Assembly (NCBI RefSeq): GCF_029433105.1
Contig: NZ_JARNTW010000004.1
Coordinates: 332,977 to 396,976 of the forward strand
Source of the DNA: Runella sp. MFBS21
GTDB lineage: Bacteria; Bacteroidota; Bacteroidia; Cytophagales; Spirosomataceae
Direction: 5' to 3'
Length of the DNA stretch: 64,000 bases
Below are positions 16,253 to 25,700 of the stretch, one piece after another. The notes under the pieces are model-generated. The model made no database searches, had not been told where the DNA came from, and was given only the letters and a program-made list of their open reading frames with translations. How positions within the stretch are numbered: the first letter of the stretch is position 1; each line of letters begins with the position of its first letter. Position numbers and translations under genes: made by a program.

Positions 16253-16897
16253 TTAGGCTTCATCTTGGCTCTTTACTTCTTTGCGTGCATTAAAATAACC
16301 CCTTACAACCGTAAATGTTGTAATAGCCAAGAAGAAAATCACTACGTAATGAACATAGTTGATAATCCACGGGAATTTTTCTCCAAAATAGTAACCGCCG
16401 CCCGTTAATCCAAAAATCCACAAAGCGGCTCCGAGTATATTGTAAAGCATAAATCCGCCCCATTGCATTTTGACAAGACCCGCCAACAAGGGCGCAAAAG
16501 TACGCACTACGGGTAAAAAGCGGCTAATGACCAATGTACGGCTTCCATATTTGCCAAAATACTGACGAGTGGTTTCGATGTGCTGTTTCTTAAAGAAAAG
16601 CGAATCGGGGCGGTTTTGGATACGATCTCCAAAAAAACGGCCCGTCAGATAGCCTGTTAAGGAGCCTAAAATAGCAGCTCCAAAAAGACATCCTAACAAG
16701 AGAAATATAGGAACATCAAGGATTTTGAGAGCACAAAATACTCCCGCTAAAAATACCAGATAATCGCCTGGTAAAAAGAAAGCAAAGAAGAGACCATTCT
16801 CGGCAAAAATAATGAGTGTGATAAGTATTAATCCGCCCGTTCGGATGATTTCTTCGGAGTCTAATAAATACTGAAAAAAACCTGAAATTGAATCCAT
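16253..16897 (-). CDS. DedA/VTT-family membrane protein
   Basis: 214 residues with about five hydrophobic segments. DedA family signatures: an N-terminal amphipathic helix, FAENGLFFAFFLPGDYLVF (the E and PG.. motif), GSLTGYLTGRFFGD, and the conserved FLPVVRTFAPLLAG arginine loop. DedA proteins are inner-membrane lipid scramblase/flippase-like proteins, with undecaprenyl phosphate recycling shown for some members. It precedes cdaA on the same strand, probably as an operon. Confidence 0.9.
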   Translation of the reverse strand: MDSISGFFQYLLDSEEIIRTGGLILITLIIFAENGLFFAFFLPGDYLVFLAGVFCALKILDVPIFLLLGCLFGAAILGSLTGYLTGRFFGDRIQNRPDSLFFKKQHIETTRQYFGKYGSRTLVISRFLPVVRTFAPLLAGLVKMQWGGFMLYNILGAALWIFGLTGGGYYFGEKFPWIINYVHYVVIFFLAITTFTVVRGYFNARKEVKSQDEA

Positions 16898-16960
16898 GTG
16901 AGTATCGTAAGATATTACCTTAGCAGGGGTTTGCTACTACCAAGGAAAAGAAAAAATAAG

Positions 16961-16989
16961 GGTAGTTAAGGTAAATACGCCTAACTACC
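16961..16989. promoter_or_regulatory. Inverted repeat in the dedA/receiver divergent region
   Basis: GGTAGTTA at 16961-16968 and its exact complement at 16982-16989, 13 bp apart. It lies between two divergent genes, so an operator is more likely than a terminator. No regulator is known. Confidence 0.3.
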
Positions 16990-17058
16990 TTCAAAATTAC
17001 ACAAAATCAGACAAGTGCCATCTTTTAATAATTTCTTAAAGAATAAGTAGAGGCTAGA

Positions 17059-17090
17059 TTGTTATTTAAAGGCAGAAAATGTTACTTTTG
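17059..17090 (+). promoter_or_regulatory. Putative promoter of the receiver gene
   Basis: TTG at 17059-17061, a 21-nt spacer and TACTTTTG at 17083-17090 match the Bacteroidota consensus. The box lies inside the longest open frame, which argues that translation starts at the downstream ATG (17115). Confidence 0.55.
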
Positions 17091-17114
17091 ATAAAACCAG
17101 ATTATCATGGCTTT

Positions 17115-17522
17115 ATGAGTAATACTTCTATCCATATCCTCCTTGTAGATGATTATCCACAATCACTTGAAGAATTAAAAGAAAAAACGGCTTCAATCAA
17201 AGGAGTCAAAATAGTCGATTCGCTTATCGATAGCAGAAAAGTAATTCCCCTTTTAGCGCATACTTCCAAACTAGATATTATACTCTTGGATGTACATATG
17301 CCCTACCTTACCGGAGTAGATGTGGCGTATCAAGTGAGGGCTTTATATCCTTCTACGAAAATTTTGTTTCTTACCACGACCGAAGACGAAACCAATATTC
17401 ATGAAGCTCTCAAAGCCGGTGTGCAGGGGCATATCCTCAAAAGTGCACCGCAAGAAGAGTTTGAAAAGGCACTCTCGGCGTTAAAACAAAATAAATCTTA
17501 TTTCAACGGCGAGAGCGTTTAG
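17115..17522 (+). CDS. Stand-alone response-regulator receiver (NarL-like)
   Basis: 135 residues from the ATG at 17115. The start is chosen because a promoter box overlaps the longer alternative. A complete receiver domain: acidic pair Asp12-Asp13 in LLVDDYP, phosphoacceptor Asp59 in IILLDVHMP, the Thr switch in LFLTTTED and Lys in HILKSAP. The sequence resembles NarL/FixJ regulators through SYFNGESV, the point where the linker to a LuxR-type HTH would begin, but the frame stops there. The convergent ABC-F gene ends 4 bp later, so there is no room for an output domain. It could act by protein-protein contact or be a truncated regulator. No kinase is adjacent on the same strand. Confidence 0.85.
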   Translation: MSNTSIHILLVDDYPQSLEELKEKTASIKGVKIVDSLIDSRKVIPLLAHTSKLDIILLDVHMPYLTGVDVAYQVRALYPSTKILFLTTTEDETNIHEALKAGVQGHILKSAPQEEFEKALSALKQNKSYFNGESV

Positions 17523-17526
17523 AATG

Positions 17527-19395
17527 CTACATCAATTCGCTTAGTTCTAGCCAACGCATTTCTTTTTCTTCAAGTAAGTTGTTGATGCGTTCGATTTGCT
17601 GCGCCCATTGCGTAATCTCTTGGTGATTGTGGCTGCCACCATTAAGCTTTTGTATATAATCGGCCTTTTCTTGCTCTAGTTTTGCCATTTCGATTTCCAA
17701 ACTTTCAAATTCCTTTTGCTCTTTATAAGAAGCCTTGCGTTTGGTGGTAGAGGCAGCTGTTGAGGGAGTTGTGGTAGAGCGCTCGACGGTATTTTTACTT
17801 TCTACTTTGCTGACGGTATTTTCGGCTAAAAAATTACGATAGTCGGTATAATTGCCCGGAAAATCGCGGATGTTACCACCTTCTTCAAATACAAAAAGAT
17901 GGTCAACCAGACGGTCGAGAAAATAACGGTCGTGTGAAACGATAATCAAACAGCCTGGAAAATTCATCAAAAACTCTTCTAGAACGTTGAGAGTCGTGAT
18001 GTCGAGGTCGTTGGTAGGTTCGTCAAGGATGAGGAAGTTGGGTTCGGCCATCAAAACACGAAGGAGCTGAAGTCGGCGTTTTTCGCCCCCGCTGAGTTTT
18101 TCGATGAGCGTCCCTTGCTTATTAGGCGGAAACAAAAAAGCTTGTAAATATTGGGAGGCTGTCACGGTTTGGCCAGTACCAAGCCTAATCACTTCTGCTA
18201 CTTCTTTTACCCAATCTACGACTCGTTGACCGTCTTTGTACTCAAGGTCGGTTTGTTGATAATACCCAAACTGTACCGTATCTCCTTTCACCACCTGCCC
18301 ATTGTCGGGGCGAAGCGCACCTGTTATCATATTGAGTAGGGTAGATTTTCCAGCCCCATTTTTACCAACGATTCCGATACGATCCCCTTTCTTGAAAGTA
18401 TAAAGAAAATTGTGAACGACTGTTTTATCGCCAAATCGTTTACCAATACTATGCAATTCCACAATTTTACTTCCTAGCCGTGTCGATTTTACATTGAGTT
18501 CAATCTGATTGTCATATCTGCGTTGGCTGGCTTTTTCTTTGGTATCTTCAAAAGCATCTACGCGGTATTTCGCTTTAGTGCCTCTTGCTTTGGGCTGGCG
18601 CCGAATCCAGTCCAACTCTTTGCGATAAAGATTTCGGGCTTTATCGATTTCGGCAGCTTCTACAGATTCTCGTTCGGCTTTTTTCTCCAAAAAGTAAGCA
18701 TAATTTCCCCGATAAGTATAGAGATTCCCATTGTCGAGTTCGACGATAGTATTGCAGACTGTATCCAGAAAATACCTATCGTGAGTTACCAACAAAAGCG
18801 TGGTATTCTGGGTGTTGAGATAATTTTCGAGCCACTCTACCATGCTCAAATCAAGATGGTTGGTAGGCTCATCTAGGATAAGTAAGTCGGGACTTTCGAT
18901 GAGAACCTTGGCCAAAGCGACACGTTTGCGTTGGCCACCCGAAAGAGTTCCGATTTTTGCTTTGACGTCTGGTACGCCCAGTTTGCCCAAAATTTCTTTG
19001 ACGCGTGCCTCAAAGTCCCAGCCTTGGAGGGAGTCTACGCGTTCGATAGCTTTTGTCAATCTTTTTTCGTCGTCCAAGAGTAATGCTTGTTCGTATTCTT
19101 TGACAGCCAAGGCTACGGGATTGTTGCCCGAAAACAGCACCTCCATGACGGGGAGCTGAGGGTCAAAATCAGGTGCTTGATCAAGGTAGCCTACTCTAAT
19201 ATCTTTCCGAATACTCACTACACCTTGGTCTAAGGGTGTAATGCCCGCTAAGATAGTCATGAGGGTGGTTTTGCCAGTTCCGTTGGCTCCGATGAGTGCT
19301 ACTTTGTCGCCTCGATTAAGGCCTATTGTCAAATCTTTAAACAACCACTTGTCGCCAAAAGACTTGGAGATATTTTCTGCGGAGAGATAATTCAT
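17527..19395 (-). CDS. ABC-F family ATPase, Uup-like
   Basis: 622 residues, two ABC domains and no membrane segment. Domain 1: Walker A GANGTGKTT at 36-44, signature LSGGQRKR, Walker B LLILDEPTNHLDL. A charged linker with the family RRQPKARGTKAKYR segment follows. Domain 2: Walker A GKNGAGKST, LSGGEKRR, FLILDEPTNDLD. The C-terminal 80 residues after a Ser/Thr-rich spacer form a coiled coil (KEQKEFESLEIEMAKLEQEK), as in Uup. ABC-F proteins act on the ribosome, or in Uup's case on DNA/ribosome processes; exact role uncertain. A TACCTTTG box lies immediately upstream. Confidence 0.92.
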   Translation of the reverse strand: MNYLSAENISKSFGDKWLFKDLTIGLNRGDKVALIGANGTGKTTLMTILAGITPLDQGVVSIRKDIRVGYLDQAPDFDPQLPVMEVLFSGNNPVALAVKEYEQALLLDDEKRLTKAIERVDSLQGWDFEARVKEILGKLGVPDVKAKIGTLSGGQRKRVALAKVLIESPDLLILDEPTNHLDLSMVEWLENYLNTQNTTLLLVTHDRYFLDTVCNTIVELDNGNLYTYRGNYAYFLEKKAERESVEAAEIDKARNLYRKELDWIRRQPKARGTKAKYRVDAFEDTKEKASQRRYDNQIELNVKSTRLGSKIVELHSIGKRFGDKTVVHNFLYTFKKGDRIGIVGKNGAGKSTLLNMITGALRPDNGQVVKGDTVQFGYYQQTDLEYKDGQRVVDWVKEVAEVIRLGTGQTVTASQYLQAFLFPPNKQGTLIEKLSGGEKRRLQLLRVLMAEPNFLILDEPTNDLDITTLNVLEEFLMNFPGCLIIVSHDRYFLDRLVDHLFVFEEGGNIRDFPGNYTDYRNFLAENTVSKVESKNTVERSTTTPSTAASTTKRKASYKEQKEFESLEIEMAKLEQEKADYIQKLNGGSHNHQEITQWAQQIERINNLLEEKEMRWLELSELM

Positions 19396-19399
19396 ACCA

Positions 19400-19407
19400 C
19401 AAAGGTA
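19400..19407 (-). promoter_or_regulatory. Putative -7 box of the ABC-F gene
   Basis: TACCTTTG on the minus strand, with its 3' edge only 4 bp from the ATG at 19395. If used, the transcript would be leaderless or nearly so. No matching -33 element was found. Confidence 0.4.
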
Positions 19408-19468
19408 GCATGAAGAAAGTTTTGCTTGTATTTTTTCTTACAAAACGACCTTATAAAACCGATAAATA

Positions 19469-21481
19469 CTACAGGGAGACACGGTCGGATTTGGTAGTTG
19501 GAAATGTGAGTTCGAGGATAGTTCCTCCCTCAGTTGGGTTGGGATAAGCTTTGACAGTTCCTTTGTTTAGTTTTACTAGCTCTGCGCATACCAGTAGTCC
19601 TAAACCTGTGCCTTTTTCATTGCTTGTACCCATAGAAGAGGTGGTATTGAAAGAAGAGGCTATTTCTCCATCCCATTCAAAGCGCTGTCCTGTATTGTGG
19701 ATAGTGCACAAAACATGGGAGGTTTCGTCAGTGATTGTTACTTGAATATCCCCACCTGGCAGTGAAAATTTGGTAGCATTATGAATGAGATTGGAGAGGA
19801 TGATTGTCAAGTGGTTTTCGTCTACATAGATTAGGTTTTGGGAGGAGTCAAAAAGGAGTACTTTCAATTCTTTTTCTTTAATCATACCTTCTAAGTGGGT
19901 AAGTACATCGTTGATGCTATCTAACAAAACCAAAGGTCGGGGATTCATACGTAAAGCGCTTTGTTGAGAAAGAGCCCAGTAGAGGAGGTTTGTGAGCAAG
20001 TTGTCGAGCAATGTTAGTTTTTTGCGTAGGAGTGGTATCAAAAGATGCGTGGACATCAGGTTGTGCTCGGCCAGTTGCAGTGTATTGTTCATATCTGCTA
20101 GAGGGCGCCGCAGGTCATGTCCCAAAATTCCGAAGAGTTTATCTTTGGTATCGTTCAATGATTGCAGTTGTTTGCTACGCTCAGACAAAGCACGATTGAG
20201 GCGATTGACTTGATAATAAGACCCAAGCATAACAAACAACAAAAACAATCCTACTCCTACAATTCCCCAATAGAGACTATTTTCTCTTTTTTCTTTTTCT
20301 AGTTCAAGTTCTTTTATTTCTAGTGTCTTACGAAACAGCTCTTTTTCTTTCTCTTTCTTGTCTATCTGAAATTTTGCTTCGACGGTTTTGATGGTGGCTA
20401 AATCATTCTCTTTCTTTAGGAGACTGTCAGTCTTATGCATTTCCTCATACACCTCTAAAGCTTCTTTGTACTGTCCTGTAGCTTTAAGGGTATGGGTAAG
20501 TATCCTTAGTACATCGAGGAATTGCTGGCGAGGAGGAAGGCCTACCAAAAGATGACGAGACTGTTTTGCGCTTAGCAGCGCTTTTTGAGGTTGTTTAAGA
20601 GCCAGTAATATTTCTGCTTTTACTTGGTAAAGTTTTGATATATCAAAGTTGCGATTAGGAGTAGGGGATTTTTGGAGGAAAGTTTTTCCTGCGAGGTTTA
20701 TGGTTTCTAGGGCTTTTTGATATTTTTTCATACCCACAAGGTGTTGAGCCATGTAAGTCAAAATTTCCCCTTCTATTTCGGCATTTTTCTGAGCCTTCTC
20801 TTTTCGAACAAGCTTAAGCGCTTTCATATGCAAGTCATAAGCACGTTGGAATTGCTTTTTTTTATTTAAGACAATAGCCGACAGTCCATAAGCGTATATT
20901 TTATCCTGATCTACATTTTTCTTTTCTGCAAATTCAACAAACTTAAGTAGATAATATTCTTGGTTCTTGTAGTCTCCTAAGTCTTGAAAATCAAGGGATA
21001 ATAAATTGTAGGTATGACCCATGTACTTATCTATTTGGTGTAGTTCGAGGTAGCGCAGGGTACTTAAGTATTGGTTAATTGAAGTTTTAAGGTTATATAA
21101 TTTTGAATGCAGGGTACCGATGCGATACATCACAAAAGAAGCTTCTTCCCAATTTTTATTTTGATTAAGAATCTCAAACGCTTGATTTAGATAAGCAAAA
21201 GAAGAATCAAATTGGGTTTGTGTAGTATGAAATTGGGCTAGTTGTATCAACAAACGACCGTGATACTGTTGTTGTGTTTTGAGTTGATTGTTGGTCTTTA
21301 TTTCTTGTTTTAGTAAACCCGCTAGTGTGCTCCATTGCTTTGGCGTGAGGGTATCATAAAACTCTAGCAGTTGGGAATTAGTGCGGTCGGTAAGAATGAG
21401 TGATTGGAGAGTTTGAGCCCTCAAAGGTAATCCGTAAAATTTTAATAATATCCCTAAAAGCAAAAGACGTATCCATTTCAT
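19469..21481 (-). CDS. TPR-containing sensor histidine kinase
   Basis: 670 residues. Signal peptide (KWIRLLLLGILLKFYGLPLR), a periplasmic array of tetratricopeptide-like helices (about residues 60-370, such as KQPQKALLSAKQSRHLL), one transmembrane helix about 402-422 (LYWGIVGVGLFLLFVMLG), then the kinase. The H-box is GHDLRRPL with His455. The N-box is LIHNATKFS and the G-box GTGLGLLVCAELV, so the catalytic domain is complete. It lies 57 bp downstream of the LytTR regulator on the same strand; the pair forms a two-component system. The LytTR partner is unusual for a HisKA-type kinase in other phyla but common in Bacteroidota. Signal unknown. Confidence 0.92.
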   Translation of the reverse strand: MKWIRLLLLGILLKFYGLPLRAQTLQSLILTDRTNSQLLEFYDTLTPKQWSTLAGLLKQEIKTNNQLKTQQQYHGRLLIQLAQFHTTQTQFDSSFAYLNQAFEILNQNKNWEEASFVMYRIGTLHSKLYNLKTSINQYLSTLRYLELHQIDKYMGHTYNLLSLDFQDLGDYKNQEYYLLKFVEFAEKKNVDQDKIYAYGLSAIVLNKKKQFQRAYDLHMKALKLVRKEKAQKNAEIEGEILTYMAQHLVGMKKYQKALETINLAGKTFLQKSPTPNRNFDISKLYQVKAEILLALKQPQKALLSAKQSRHLLVGLPPRQQFLDVLRILTHTLKATGQYKEALEVYEEMHKTDSLLKKENDLATIKTVEAKFQIDKKEKEKELFRKTLEIKELELEKEKRENSLYWGIVGVGLFLLFVMLGSYYQVNRLNRALSERSKQLQSLNDTKDKLFGILGHDLRRPLADMNNTLQLAEHNLMSTHLLIPLLRKKLTLLDNLLTNLLYWALSQQSALRMNPRPLVLLDSINDVLTHLEGMIKEKELKVLLFDSSQNLIYVDENHLTIILSNLIHNATKFSLPGGDIQVTITDETSHVLCTIHNTGQRFEWDGEIASSFNTTSSMGTSNEKGTGLGLLVCAELVKLNKGTVKAYPNPTEGGTILELTFPTTKSDRVSL

Positions 21482-21538
21482 GTCTTGCGGTTAGCTAAGG
21501 TTTAATGTATTGGGGTAAGTCTATTGATTTGTAGGGGA

Positions 21539-22240
21539 TTATCGAGCTTCGCCAAACCACCAAAAATTTTTTAAAGTCTCTCGATAGGCGGAACCAATCG
21601 GGATTTTGGTAGAGCCTACAAAAAGCGATTTAGAATCAAAACCATTTACTTTATCTAAATTAACAATAAAAGATTTTTGTACACGAGCAAAAGAACGTTT
21701 AGGTAAACGCTCTTCTAACGTTGAAATAGGCTCGTTTACTACCAATGTCCCTTGGTGGCCTATGAGCTTGGAATAGATCCCAAATGCTTCAATATAGTCG
21801 ATTTCTTCAAATAAAAACCGGCGCAATTGGCGGCCAGCTTTAAGGAATATGCTATTCTGACTGGTAATACTATTGGCTGTTATCTTGATAGATAAAGCAC
21901 GATTGATAGCCCTGACAGTGCGGGGAAAAGTCAGAGGCTTAAGTAAATAATCTGCCACATCGTAGTCAAAGCTCTGAACCGCCAAATTGGGGTCTGCGGT
22001 TGTAATCACCACTGGAGGGGGAGTTACGATCATATTTAGTAAATCCAACCCCATAAAGTCTGGTAAGTGGATGTCCAAAAAAAGAAGATCAATCGGTGAA
22101 GACTGAAGAATACCAAGCGCATCCATCGCTGATGTACAGATGATAGGCTTCTCAAAAAGAGGAAGTTGCTGCAAAAATGACTCTAATAGCAACGCCGAAG
22201 TTGCATCGTCTTCAAGAATAAGGGGCAAATAGTTTCTCAC
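21539..22240 (-). CDS. LytTR-family response regulator
   Basis: 233 residues with a GTG start at 22240; no ATG is available upstream in frame. Receiver domain: LILEDDA at 8-13, phosphoacceptor Asp56 in LLFLDIHLP, ITTAD, and DYLLKPL. The C-terminal LytTR DNA-binding domain (about 135-233) has the family elements FEEIDYIEAFGIYSKL, RSFARVQKSFIVNLDKV and IPIGSAYRETL. It is first in the operon with the TPR histidine kinase. Its own upstream region carries nested inverted and direct repeats (22319-22368) that could be its binding site. It may also control the giant surface-protein gene divergent from it. Confidence 0.93.
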   Translation of the reverse strand: MRNYLPLILEDDATSALLLESFLQQLPLFEKPIICTSAMDALGILQSSPIDLLFLDIHLPDFMGLDLLNMIVTPPPVVITTADPNLAVQSFDYDVADYLLKPLTFPRTVRAINRALSIKITANSITSQNSIFLKAGRQLRRFLFEEIDYIEAFGIYSKLIGHQGTLVVNEPISTLEERLPKRSFARVQKSFIVNLDKVNGFDSKSLFVGSTKIPIGSAYRETLKNFWWFGEAR

Positions 22241-22782
22241 AGGGTAAATAGTATGTAGTGGTATACCTTTTATGCAAAAATAAGTATATATCCTTCATAA
22301 TGTGTGCCAATTTATACTATGAAACCATATACTAAATTGGTTTATATGGTATAAATGAAAGGTTTCATCCCTTAAATAAAAGTTTTCGTTGTGTTTTTTT
22401 GAGGATTTTGTTTTGAGAAAGTTTTTTTTAAAAATATCTAATTGGGCTATTAATAATGACTTTCATAGGGCGGAATGGGTGTTTTTGTGGTATAAATATT
22501 CCAAGTAGGCTAAAAAAAATTCCAATCGAATAAATTTGGCAGGGTAGTTGTTACTTTTTTAGGCAATACTATCTAAAATCTTATCCATGCCATATCCCTT
22601 ACTAAAAACCCGGACCGAATAGGTGCAGTGCTTCTGAGCTTGAAAAGGCTGCTTTGCATCTCCTGATTTATTAGTGAAAATCAGATTTTTTACTTCCTCT
22701 TGAAAGGGGGAAGCTGGGATGTTTATGTCCTGTTTTTTTTAATCGTACACGCATTATCAATTTGTTTAAATCTATCAATCAT
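22241..22782. other. 542-bp divergent intergenic region
   Basis: AT-rich region between the LytTR regulator and the giant surface-protein gene. It contains the nested repeats at 22319-22368, a minus-strand TATTTTTG box at 22275-22282 (about 35 bp before the regulator's GTG), and a plus-strand TAAATTTG near 22530 without a good -33 partner. A weak hairpin (CTTCC...GGAAG, 22692-22712) lies in the presumed leader. No convincing small gene or RNA was found. Confidence 0.6.
22319..22368. promoter_or_regulatory. Nested repeats, candidate LytTR operator
   Basis: Outer arms ATGAAACC (22319-22326) and GGTTTCAT (22361-22368) are exact complements. Inner arms ACCATATA (22324-22331) and TATATGGT (22343-22350) are also exact complements. 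GGTTTATAT at 22339 and GGTTTCATC at 22361 form a near direct repeat 22 bp apart, about two helical turns, as LytTR dimers usually need. The block lies just upstream of the regulator's promoter-like box. Confidence 0.4.
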
Positions 22783-25700
22783 ATGATTAAACACTTTATT
22801 TTGAGTCTTTTATGGCGCTTTTGTAATACCATTGGAAGTAAAGTTTTATACTTCCGAGGTGCGCTGGTAACTCTTGTGGGAGTATTAGGGTGGCTCTATC
22901 CTTCTTGGACTCAAGCTCAAATAGTAACTCCTACTATTTCTGCTTTAGAGTCTCGTTGTCAAGCCTCGGGAAAGGTAGTAGTCACTGGTGAAGCTACTTA
23001 TCTATACTCGCTCACTGGAGGAAATATCCCAGGGCAACTTGGGCCTTTTGATGGTCCTAATGTGACATTTGAACTTCTTGCGCCTGGTAATTATACCCTG
23101 ACGGTCATCGATCCTGCCACTAATGATGAGGAGAACTTTCCTGTATCAGTGACTAGCAACTATCAGCAAAACTGGACGTTTACCGCAGCGGTGTCGTATT
23201 TGCCCTGCACGGGTACTGCTCCTACTGTAAGTATCGGTAGTCTGGCCATTACTGGAGCTACTGCTTCTCAACAGCGTCCTGATTATTTCTTTAGAATTTC
23301 GACTAAAAATGGGACACTTCCCGCTGACGGTACAGTACCGCCTCCTTACGATACTACTTTAGCTGGGTCGTTTCCGATTGTATATCCTGCTGGAATGGGT
23401 GGTACTTACGAGATACAAGGGAGAGACTCTTGCGGAAATTACAAAACTATCAAGGTGACGGTTCCGTCTTCAGTACCTGCTCCTACGGCTTCGTCTTCTT
23501 TTGTGAAGTTTAACAATTGCGATGGTGATGCAGAATACAAAATAACCGCCAGTGGTGGTAACGCACCCTATATTTTTAAAGTCAAATCAGGCCCTGATCA
23601 GGTAGGGAATGAGATTACAGATCCTACATCTGCTACCTTTACCTTAACAGCGGGAGGCACTTACGTGATTTCTGTAACAGATCAGTGCGGAGGCACTCGG
23701 GATGTGACTGTCACACCCAAAGCCTATACTTCGCCTACTACGTCGGTGGGGACTTCAGTAGGGATATGTGGTGCGCCTGGTGACGATGGAACCGGTTCTA
23801 TTCGCCTGACTACTACTGCAAGTTCTGTAGGTATTGGCCCCTTAACGTATACTCTGACAAGTGTTAGTTGTGGTGTAAACATTAGTGTTGTATCGTCCAA
23901 TTTTGATACCACTTTTATCAATCTACCTCGCCCTTGTACTTATACCGTAGAAGTAAAAGATGGATGTGATAAGGTCAATACTCGTACCGTAGAATTGACA
24001 GGGCCTGGGCCTCATTCAATGGGTTGTAGTAAGTCTATCCAATGTCCTAATGGTGCTTCAGAACAATATCGCCTCCAAATGTCAGTGTCTGTAAGACCTC
24101 CCTACAATCCTACTCCCAACTATACTTTTGTCATAAAAGACAGTACTACCAATACCGTTGTTTATACCTCTACCCAAAGTAATGCTTCTTATACTTCGGC
24201 GGGATTAGCACCGGGCAAATACTATTTGAGCATTACGGATGCCTGTGGTGCTATGTGTACAGATTCAATCGTAATAGGTACTTATGCCAACCCTACGGTA
24301 TCCGTAGATGCTACAAACCAATGTTTTGGCTCAGGACAAGCCAATGTAATCGGGATCAACAACCGCGGCCCCGAAAATGGATGGAACAATATCTATACTT
24401 ACCGAATCATCGCGCCTTCGGCATCACGTGTCAATGAAGGTCCAGAATCGGATTCGCCCACTCACACTGGACAGTTTTCAAGTCTAGTGTCAGGTGGTAG
24501 CTATACTTTTTCTTTCAATGATGGTTGTAAAACCGTAACTACCCAAGTGACAATTCCGACCTATACCCAGCCAACATGGGAAGTAGGATTTGGAGCACTT
24601 TGTGGAAATGCAACGGTAGCCAACCTACAAATCATGAATTTGCAACCTGAAGGCCAAGTAGTAGGACCATACAAATGGCGTATCATTGGTACTGATTCGC
24701 AATTGTATGGTAGCACTGCGCCTTACAATGGTACCCTTCCTTATCCAAATTCTATGGGTCAAGAAGATTCGGTATTTGTAGGGCTTCCTGCCAAAAACTT
24801 GGCTGGAGAAGCAGCAACTTATCAAATACTCGGTAATGATGGTTGTAAAAACTCTTATCAAGGTTCAGGTAAAATCGGCGCTCTTCCTGACGAAACTTTG
24901 CTTTTAAATACCACTACTGTATGCGCCGACGGATCCACTTTGTTGAGAGCGCGTGTGTCTACTCCTATTGTGGGTGGGACGTATCGCTACTATCGTAATG
25001 GGGTTAAAGTGGCAGAAAGTAATAAACTTTTTACCAATATTGTTCCAGCATTACCAGGTACATACACGGTTAAAGTAGTAGCTAGTACTTTGCCCGATAG
25101 CTCTTGTGTACAGGAAGCGTCAGAGGTAGTGGTTCAAGCGTCTGCTACTTTGGTAACTACCGACCCCGCACCTGTGTGTCCAGGAGTAGCCGTGAATTTA
25201 ACTACTACTACGGCTGGTAGCTCAAGCGGTACGATTACCTTCTATAGAGACAAGAATTTGACCCAAGAAGAAACAAATCCAACTGCCGTTACGACCGCCC
25301 AAACTTACTACGTAAAACTCGTACCTACTGGAATCAATGACTGTGAGGTGATTGACAGCGTAGTGGTGACCAACAAGATATGTGTGGGTTCTATCGGGGA
25401 TTATGTATGGAAAGATGCCAACGATAATGGGATACAGGATAACAACGAGCAAGGAGTTTCGGGAGTTATCGTTCAACTTTTGAATGCTTCTAACAGCAAC
25501 GTATTGGCTACGGATACTACCGATGCCAGTGGACTCTATGGTTTCTCTAATCTCCAAAGCGGTACTTACAAAGTCAAAATTTTGGTGAGTAGCTTGCCAG
25601 ATACTTGTCAAATTACGCCAAAGTCAAATGTCAATACTGGTGGAGGAGATGATACAAATGACTCTGATTTTGATCCAATTAGCGGCGAAAGTCCCACGAT

